Source: Scatophagus argus
Taxonomy: Eukaryota; Chordata; Actinopteri; Scatophagidae
Assembly (NCBI RefSeq): GCF_020382885.2
Contig: NC_058516.1
Span: forward strand, 12,502,902-12,566,901
Reading direction: 5' to 3'
DNA: 64,000 bases
Position numbers and translations under genes: made by a program. The notes beneath the pieces were generated by a model that was not told where the DNA came from, searched no databases, and saw only the letters and a list, made by a program, of their open reading frames with translations. Below are positions 57,251-64,000 of the stretch, in pieces. Numbering within the stretch: the first letter of the stretch is position 1; each line of letters opens with the position of its first letter.

Positions 57251-57817
57251 GCAACATGGCAGTGTCATGGCAAAGTCGAAATAAAATATTGAAAAATTGT
57301 GTTCAATCCAAAAATATGTTCATGAAATGTAACAGATATAATTTTGTTAAAAATGCAGCAGATTTTTTCATTAGTTCAAAATGTGATAAGATTTATTTAA
57401 AAATATGAAAGTTGATTTTTCTTAAACATTACATAATTGATAACTTTTTCAAACATGGTGCGACATAGTTGCCAGTCAGTGGCCTGTCAGTGGCCAGTGA
57501 AAATGGGACATTTTTCTATGAAATGTAGAAGTGATCATCTGAAAATTTAAATGATTGCTGAGATTAATAGAAATAAAGTGTTGAATATTGATATTATCTG
57601 TTTCCCACCTCGTTAAGTCATTAATAACTGTAGGAAATCATTAATGTGATCAGTGTCTTCACATAGATGAGTATCATTAATCATTAATAATAATATATAA
57701 CTAAAGGCAAATTGAGCAAATTTGTTATTTCTGAGGAGTGTGTCAAAGTGGTAGCATTTCGTATGACTCAGTACCCATGAAGTAGCTCTCAGTTTCAAAA
57801 AAGATTGGTGACCCCTG

Positions 57818-57825
57818 TTCTAGAG
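57818..57825. other. hAT target-site duplication, right copy
   Basis: TTCTAGAG directly after the right terminus, identical to 10752-10759. Confidence 0.93.
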
Positions 57826-58089
57826 ATTATTTCCATTGAAAGGGATTTTTGTTTTTTCTCTGTAAATCGTGTGAATATTTTTGAATCCACTACAGTAAAA
57901 GCCTTTGTTGAGTCTTGTGGTCTCTAGACAGGGCTCTCTCCTTCCTTGGGGTTCCACTCTTGCTTAACGTAACAGTACAATCTGGGCAAACTATGGACCC
58001 TGTAGACATTCACTCTGAACTGTCAAATATTCAGCAAGCCTTGTGTGCTCAACAGACTTTTGTCCCTTAGATGAAATAATAGGAGTCAA

Positions 58090-60415
58090 AGCAAGAGGTT
58101 TTTATTGTCATTTCAGCTGTTTACAATAGTGAACAGTGAAAGAAGACAGTGTTAATCCAGGGACCAGGTGCTACACTATAAATTAAATACAACACTGTAT
58201 ATAATGCAAACTGATGCGAGACTATACATAATGCACAGGACTATAAGAGGTGCACAAGGACTGTGCAGACTATACACACAGCATGGAGTCTATACAAGAC
58301 TATACAGACTGCACAAAGACTAAAGATACAAACAAGTAGCAGCACAGACAAGGACATGATCCTGTTATGGAATAGAATAGAAAGAAAGTGACATATTTTG
58401 TCATTGGAGGGAACTCACTCCAACGAAATTCGTGCTCTGCATTTAACCCACCCAAGTGACGTGCACACACACAACAAATCCGGGGCAGTGGGCAACCGCG
58501 TGCAGCGCCCGGGGAGCAGTGGAGGTTAGGTACCTTGCTCAAGGGTACCTCAGCCATGGACACCGGTATGGGGAATCGAACCAGCGACCCACCGGTTACG
58601 GGTCCCGATACCCTAACTGCTGATCCACGACTGCCTGGAATGTTTGAGACATCCATAAAGTGCAGGTAGGGGCAGTATTATACACAGTGTAAATGGTATA
58701 AAGTGCCGGTAGAACAGTTGCTGTAAACATTACGAGATAAGGTGACAAAGTGCATGTTTTTTTTGTGTAATGAACTCAGTCCAGCCTCTGAGAATTGAGG
58801 AGTCTTATGGCTTGGGGAAAGAGGCTATTGCACAGTCTGGGTGTAAGGGCCTGAATGTTTCGATATCTCTTCCTAGACAGCACAAGAGTGAACAGTTTGT
58901 GTGATGGGTGTGCAGGGTCATCCACAATGCTGAGTGGATGCTGAGTTTTGCGGATGCAGCATGTGGTGTAGATGTCCTTAATGGGGGAAGAGACCCCAAT
59001 TATCTCTTCAGCTGTTCTCACTATCCGCTGAGGAGGGGGAGGAAGATGGGCTTTCCTCAGCTTCTTCAGAAAGTGGAGCCACTGCTGGGCTTTCTTAATA
59101 GTGCAGCTGGTGTTGAGGGACCCAAGTTCCACCAAGTTCCTTGGTGCTCACTTGGCGAATGACCTCACCGATGATCTCCACAGTGGAGATGATCAGCGGA
59201 GAGTGATCCCTCTGTGCTCTTATGAAGTCCACAACCATCTCTTTGGTCTTGTTGACGTTCAGGGACAAATTGTCTCCTCTCTGTAGGCTGACTCATTGTT
59301 CGTGCTGATGAGAGCCACCACAGTTGTATCATCAGCGAACTTAATGTGATTGAATGTGATTCATGCTGTGCATTGCCTCACAATCATGAGTCAGCAATGT
59401 TAACAGCAGAGGGCTGAGCACACATCCTTGTGGAGCTCCTGTGCTCAGAGTGGTGGTGCTGGAGATGTTGTTACCGATCCAGACTTTCCAAGGTCTCTCA
59501 GTTAGAAAGTCCAGGATCCAATTGCAGAGGGAGGTGTTCAGGCCAAGCAGGCTCAGCATTTCAACAAGGTGCTTGAACGTTGAATGCTCAGGGATATGTT
59601 GAAGATGTCTGTGACAACATCCACTATCTGGTCTGCACATCCCCTGAGTACTCTCCCAGGAATGTTGTTTGACCCAGCAGCCTGCATAGAGTCCTCCACA
59701 CGTCAGCTGTAGCGAGGTACAGCACCTGATCATTGGAAGGAGGAATTGACTCCTCCACGTTGACTCTGCCACGTTGTTGTGCCTCAGACCGTGCATAGAA
59801 GTTATTTAGTGCATCTCAGAAGGTAGCTGTTGCAGGTAGATGTGGTCGACCTGTAGTTGGTGATGGTCATTACGCTTGTAGTCTGTGTTGGTCCTGATGC
59901 CTTTCCACATGTTACGTGGATCGTTGTTGTTGAAGTGCTCCTCAATGCGTTGCCTGTGCCTGTGTTTTGCCAGCTGGATGCCCTTTTTCAGTTCTTTCCG
60001 GGTCCTGCTGCAAGCCATCTCCTGACCTATAGGCTGCATCCTGGGCTTTTAGCAGGGGCCACACTGTGCCGTCCACCCATGGTTTTTGATTAGGAAAAAC
60101 CGTGATTGTTTTTGTGGGTAGGACAGCATCAGTACAGAAGTGAACATAGGACAACACAGCTAACGTGTACTCGTCCAGGTCAGCGTCTGCTTTGAACACT
60201 CCCCAGTCTGTGTGCTCAAAGCAGTCCTGTAGGGCTGAGGAAGCCTCCTCAGTCCAAACCAGGATGGTTCTGGTGGTGGGTTTGGTCCTGCAAATCAGAG
60301 GTCTGTAGGCAGGGATCAGCTCCACAGAGATGTGATCTGACATGCCCAAGTGAGGAGCTGCTACAGCCTTGTATGTCCCTGGGATGTTACAGTAGACAGC
60401 AGTTGTAAAGTTTGA
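58090..60415 (-). mobile_element. Rex1-type LINE relic
   Basis: Reads right to left. Endonuclease end VYCNIPGTYKA then GMSDHISVELIPAYRPL (60410-60310); linker with WTEEASSALQDCFEHTDWGVFK; RT with [10 protein letters not shown] and [14 protein letters not shown] (about 59400-59530); the catalytic KFADDTTVV at about 59317-59347; C-terminus with RTAEEIIG, YRNIQALTPRLCNSLFPQAIRLLNS (58776-58960). The 3' tail on the minus strand ends ATGACAATAAAAACCTCTTG (about 58096-58115). Coding is in several frames. Part of the palm between 59600 and 59800 is scrambled. A SINE is inserted in its 3' UTR. Confidence 0.85.
58374..58635 (-). mobile_element. tRNA-derived SINE
   Basis: On the minus strand the element begins GGCAGTCGTGGATCAGCAGT, an A-box-like start, with a B box GGTTCGATTCC at 58572-58582. 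A non-tRNA body follows, rich in GCTCCCCGGGCGC and CACTTGGGTGGG. A direct repeat TGGAAT flanks it (58368-58373 and 58636-58641). The family name is not certain. Confidence 0.7.
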
Positions 60416-60870
60416 TGGCAGTAGGTAGGAACGATTTCCTGTATCTTTCCTTAGAGCACCGGGGTTGAATGAGTCTGTTGCTGAAGCTGTTCTTTAGCTT
60501 GTCTATTGCTTTGTGGAGGGGATGAGAGGGATTGCAAGCAGTTTAGCCAGCATCCTCTCCTCCACCATCACCTCCAGGGTGCCAAGTTTACGGCCAACAA
60601 CAGACTCTGCCTTCCCGATCAGTTTGTTCAGTCTGTTGGCGTCCTCTGCCTTGATGTCCGCACCCCAGGACACCGCAGCAAAGAAGATGGTGCTCGCCAC
60701 AACAGCGTGATAAAACATCTGCAGCATCTTTTTTGCAGACATGAAAGGACCTGAGCCTCATCAGGAAGTAAAGCCGGCTCAGGCCCTTTTCCCTTAATGA
60801 TGGCCTCTTTGACTTGCACAGACACCTCTGTGGACCTCAAGTTGAGTGTTCCTGTCAACAGCAACCATAA
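60400..60870 (-). mobile_element. second LINE fragment, RT C-terminus
   Basis: Minus strand: MLQMFYHAVVASTIFFAAVSWG, LNKLIGKAESVVGRKLGTL, then FSNRLIQPRCSKERYRKSFL and PTAIKLYNCCL, the C-terminal region of a fish LINE reverse transcriptase distinct from the neighbour. It joins the Rex1-type copy near 60410, where the endonuclease end of that copy begins. Confidence 0.7.
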
Positions 60871-60874
60871 ACCA

Positions 60875-61203
60875 TAAATTTAACACTCAAAATCAACTCC
60901 AGACCTGTGTTTGCTTGATTTGTTATGGACTAACGAGGGAACAGGCCATGAAAGTGCTTGTCAGCCATTTGTCCTATCATTTATGAGCCACCAAAAATGG
61001 GGGTAAGTGTATAAAAATGTCTGTAATTCCTAAATGGTTAATGCCACACTTTTGTCAAACCCCCTGAATTAAAGCTGAAAGTCTTCATTTCAATTGTATT
61101 GAGTGTTTCATTTCAAATTCAATGTGGTGATGTACAGAGGCCAAATGTAAAAAAAAAAACAAAACAAAAACTTAAACCCAACATATATGGACCTAACTGT
61201 ACA
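60875..61203. mobile_element. Tc1/mariner end fragment
   Basis: It ends CATATATGGACCTAACTG followed by TA. Reading inward from the right come the subterminal blocks TTTCAGCTTTAATTCAGGGG and ACCATTTAGGAATTACAGAC (on the minus strand), known from fish Tc1/mariner copies whose ends start CAGTTAGGTCCATATAT. The other terminus and the coding region are absent. Confidence 0.6.
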
Positions 61204-62108
61204 TACTGTTGGAACATTCACCACTGATTCTGTCTTAAGGTCAGTAGTACATTCAGTCCATTACTAGTTCATCTTTTTCAAATGTAAGCAGGCTGCAACA
61301 GTTCTCATTAATCTCAATTTGTTATCTTACGCCCATCTCTACTTCCCACAGCTTCTCAGGGATGGGTTAAATGCTTCATGATGTTTCACCCTGTTGTATT
61401 GAGGTACGTAACAAATAAAGATTATTTTTCTTCTTAAATTAAAAATGTTCATTACAATTAATACAGTATGATATGATAATATAATAGTAAGTTTTAAAAT
61501 ACTGCAAAAGTAGTACATGTTTGGTCTGTACATTTTTATAGTACCCCACAAATCACCAAGGTCCTCTTGCAGCCAAATATACTGTTATTTGAAATATGCA
61601 AAGCAAGAATTTACACTCCTCATGCTCTATTGTATTTCATTATATGCATGCTTACATGTGTCGCCAAATAAATAAAAAATATTCAAAAAACTGCAACCCA
61701 TGAGAGTATACCCTACATATTGCACCACACACATTACACATACAGTGGTTGCTGATCAGTGCATATCCATAATATACATGGATCCACGAGTGATTCATCC
61801 ACAGACACAACTGCACTGGCATTAGTTCAATGATAACAAGGCATCAAGTGAGAGAGTAAATGGAATGAGGCTGCGTTTAAACATGTATGTAATGTATCTG
61901 CAGCATTTGAATCATGCATGGGCATCCTGCCTCTGTAAGGCACATCACAGAGCAGATATTTTCAGATAACTGCAGTTATGTTTAAATCTTAGTCTGCTTT
62001 AGATCTTAGAACAACTGTATTCTACGAGAAACATAATAAAATAACCCTACCTTCATAGTCTTCTATTGTTATAAGAGGATGAAAGTATTGTTACATTGTT
62101 ACAATTAT

Positions 62109-62144
62109 GTATATGTATATATATATATGTATATATATATATAC
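62109..62144. repeat. (TA)n microsatellite
   Basis: Alternating TA broken by GTATAT steps. Confidence 0.9.
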
Positions 62145-62262
62145 AGTTAAATTATAATCATTCAATCATAGGGAAAATTTTAAAGGCCTCAGAAAGATAT
62201 GCTGGTAAATTAACATGAAATTAAAAGGCAGCGTGTGCGTGTGTATATATACTGTATATCTG

Positions 62263-62312
62263 TTGCTTAAAAGGCAGTGTATATATATATATATACACTG
62301 CCTTTTAAGCAA
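62263..62312. repeat. 50-bp perfect palindrome
   Basis: TTGCTTAAAAGGCAGTG, a TA-alternating centre, then the exact reverse complement CACTGCCTTTTAAGCAA. All 25 base pairs match. A partial copy of one arm (TTAAAAGGCAGCGTGTG) lies just upstream at 62221. Confidence 0.95.
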
Positions 62313-63938
62313 ATTGATATTTTTACATCTAATAAATAGTTCATCTAAAAACTATTTTTACATGTAATATTGTTGTTTTATTTTACATCTTATATTTTCT
62401 GATGTTTGTTAGTTCACATCAGTTCCAATATACCCAGATTTAAATGAGAAACATTATTTTATGTAATCGGCTTTCAAATTCTGCTTCCGCTCATACTTCC
62501 TCAAATGCTCCAGTGAAGGTTTCTATTTGTCTAAAGCAGAATATAGAAAGAATCTGAAAGGAAGAACAAAGAGGAAAAATCTGAGTTTCAGGTCCAGTTC
62601 TCTTTACAAGCACACTTGGAGACTGTAATAAAAAATGTTACTGTTGGCATGCAGCTTAATTGTCTGTTAATACATGTAACAGCTAAAAGGAGACAGACCA
62701 AATGTACCAAAGCAGTAAGAAGACATAATCATTATTGTTAGAATAGTAATCAACAAAAAACACATTTTCACATGTCCACATCCACCCATCGAACTATACA
62801 GCCACACACAAATGCAATGCAAACACGTGTCTGCATGCATGCACATTGTACCAGCACACATTCTCATACACAGATTTACAGAAACACTGCGCGCACGTGT
62901 ACAACATACACTGACTGAAATAAATAAGGTATGGGCTTGAATTGTACTGCAATTGCTTTTGGAAATTGCAGAAGTGGTTTTGGCCTGCTTTTGGGTCTTG
63001 GGTTAATAGTGGACCATGATCACTATGACCATTGTTTGCTGCTGGAAACAAAATTCATAAAACTGCTGAAACTGAACTATAAAGTAAATGAACAGACTCT
63101 CAAACCAAAACAATAAAACATAAAACAAAATTTTAAAAATATATATATTCTTAAAGAACTGTGATAATTCTCTGTGGTAAGAGGTACTCTTCACACAGTG
63201 ATTTGAGTCAAAATTAATATTAACAGCTCTATGAGGCTGTACCGAGGAACAATAGCACTAATATTTACATTTCATTTAAGCTAAAATGATAAAGGAAAAC
63301 ATAAAGGAATAAAAAACGCTATTCTATCTCAAGGACAAAGCCATGCACAGAGAAGAGCTGAATTAGCTCTTCTATGAAATATACTACACAGGAAAATAAG
63401 AGGCACATTACCACTGATTTCATCATCTCACACCCACATATATAGAATACAGCAGCAAGTGCACTGTCCAACACACTGTTGCAACATTTATACCTTGCTA
63501 ACATGGACACACACTTGCACAGTCAACAGACAACTAGCTAGCGCTCAACTGAAATATTAATCTAAGTTTGATATTATACTGAAGTATACAACTGTAGATG
63601 TCTCAGCCTGTTTTTTTCCTTGTTTCACTACTGCAGCTTTACATTGGAAAAAAAATTGTCTAAATTAATCTTGGCTAACATAGCATGACCTGCTCTCAAA
63701 CTGAATATATAAAAATGCAGTCTCATACGCATTGTGATTAAAAGCATAAATACAGTGCAATCTTTTCCTGACATCCTGTAAGAGCAAGGTTAACTGTTTA
63801 CTGTATGTCATAGCTTAAGGATGTAGGTTGTCTTGGTATGTTTTGAACTGAATATATTTTCAGGTGTTTGGAATAGGTGTTTGTTCTGTGATTTCTGTTT
63901 GACTCTTTTTCTTCTATTTTTATTTATCATCTCTCCAG

Positions 63939-64000
63939 AATCTCCCTGATGGGCTAACCTTCCTGTTACAGTGCCGCTTCAAAGTTGAGACCTCTTTAGA
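63939..64000 (+). CDS. possible exon start, gene unknown
   Basis: The pyrimidine-rich TTTATCATCTCTCCAG resembles a splice acceptor. The following 62 bases are open in only one of three frames: NLPDGLTFLLQCRFKVETSL. The composition changes from AT-rich to balanced at the same point. The protein is not recognised and the exon runs off the window. Confidence 0.35.

Larger units (their letters stand above)
10760..57817 (+). mobile_element. hAT DNA transposon containing the miR-430/5S/tRNA array
   Basis: The left terminus CAGGGGTCACCAACACGG and the right terminus TTGGTGACCCCTG are inverted repeats (13 bp identical). They are flanked by the identical 8-bp duplication TTCTAGAG. The transposon's own sequence is 10760-10821 (ending GCAGGCCTG) and about 55609-57817 (starting AAAAATAGCACAACTCATC). 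These two parts read as adjoining segments of one hAT family with a GTF2IRD2/ZBED-type transposase. Between them lie the array and an L2 3' tail. The flanking LTR halves also match up around the duplication. Total span is 47,058 bp, of which about 2.3 kb is hAT. Confidence 0.88.
10432..58070 (+). mobile_element. fossil LTR retroelement (Ty3/Gypsy-like), carries the hAT
   Basis: An LTR with TG...CA ends: left part 10432-10751 and right part 57826-57974, split by the hAT and its duplicated target. Right after the LTR come a possible primer-binding region and an ATG at 57993 opening a gag-like stretch (MDPVDIHSELSNIQQAL). This resembles the start of Ty3/Gypsy Gag. The rest of the element is gone by about 58070. 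It is a broken fossil and older than the hAT inserted in it. The family call is an inference from the LTR plus gag start. Confidence 0.6.
61204..63938. other. AT-rich non-coding DNA
   Basis: No coding exon, RNA gene or named repeat is recognised. It holds a (TA)n run at about 62109-62144 and the palindrome at 62263-62312. It is probably intronic or intergenic to whatever gene starts at 63939. Confidence 0.5.

Noticed and set aside
10760-57817. The hAT ends as a scaffolding accident between two hAT copies
   Set aside because: The 8-bp duplication matches exactly and the two LTR halves outside it belong to one LTR, which independent copies would not give. Long-read confirmation is still listed as a check.

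Overview
The window is animal DNA from a ray-finned fish, probably a spiny-rayed (percomorph) teleost. The grounds are a split muscarinic acetylcholine receptor gene, fish-type L2/Maui and Rex1-like LINEs, Tc1 and hAT DNA transposons, and a very large miR-430 microRNA array. miR-430 is the teleost microRNA family made at the onset of embryonic transcription, where it clears maternal mRNA.

Left flank (1-10.43 kb): two exons of chrm4 (muscarinic M4 type) on the minus strand, at 9479-10065 and about 4422-4576. The 4.9 kb intron between them holds an antisense L2 LINE (about 4960-8905). A Tc1 deletion derivative (545-1390) and a Rex1-like LINE (2296-3885) lie further left. The exon for TM6-TM7 and the exon with the initiator ATG are not in view.

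Core (10.43-58.07 kb) is a nest. A fossil LTR element has its LTR split by a hAT transposon (10760-57817) flanked by a perfect 8-bp duplication, TTCTAGAG. The hAT is itself split after 62 bp by a 44.5 kb tandem array (10822-55367) plus an L2 3' tail. The array carries 142 mature miR-430-family sequences, 137 of them with a visible hairpin. They are arranged in 14 repeats, each with its own TATA/GC-box promoter-like block. Seven mature types are used, identified by their first 19 nt: A TAAGTGCTATTTGTTGGGG, B TAAGTGCTTCTTGTTGGGG, C TAAGTGCTTCTCTTTGGGG (identical to zebrafish miR-430c), D and E TAAGTGCTACTTGTTGGGG (followed by TAC or CGG), F TGAGTGCTTCACTTTGTGG, G TAGGTGCAACTTGATGGGG. The mature is always on the 3' arm.

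The left half of the array is interrupted five times by a 3.8-4.3 kb Pol III cassette carrying 5S rRNA, tRNA-Asp(GTC), tRNA-Val(AAC) and tRNA-Val(CAC) genes. Totals in view are 11 5S genes, 14 intact-looking tRNAs and 8 decayed tRNAs. Every 5S gene is followed 18 bp downstream by a CTCF-like motif; one further motif has lost its 5S gene. The fifth cassette runs into a 200-N assembly gap (38977-39176). After the gap the array is pure 1.56 kb miR-430 units, grouped into a 4.7 kb higher-order repeat.

Right flank (58.07-64 kb): Rex1-type LINE relics on the minus strand with an inserted tRNA-derived SINE, a Tc1/mariner end, a 50-bp perfect palindrome, and a possible exon start at 63939 of an unidentified plus-strand gene.

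How it works together (inference): a Pol II microRNA array and Pol III 5S/tRNA genes are co-amplified as one macro-repeat, with CTCF-like motifs between them. Because the array lies inside a transposon with an intact target duplication, this miR-430 locus cannot be older at this position than the hAT insertion.
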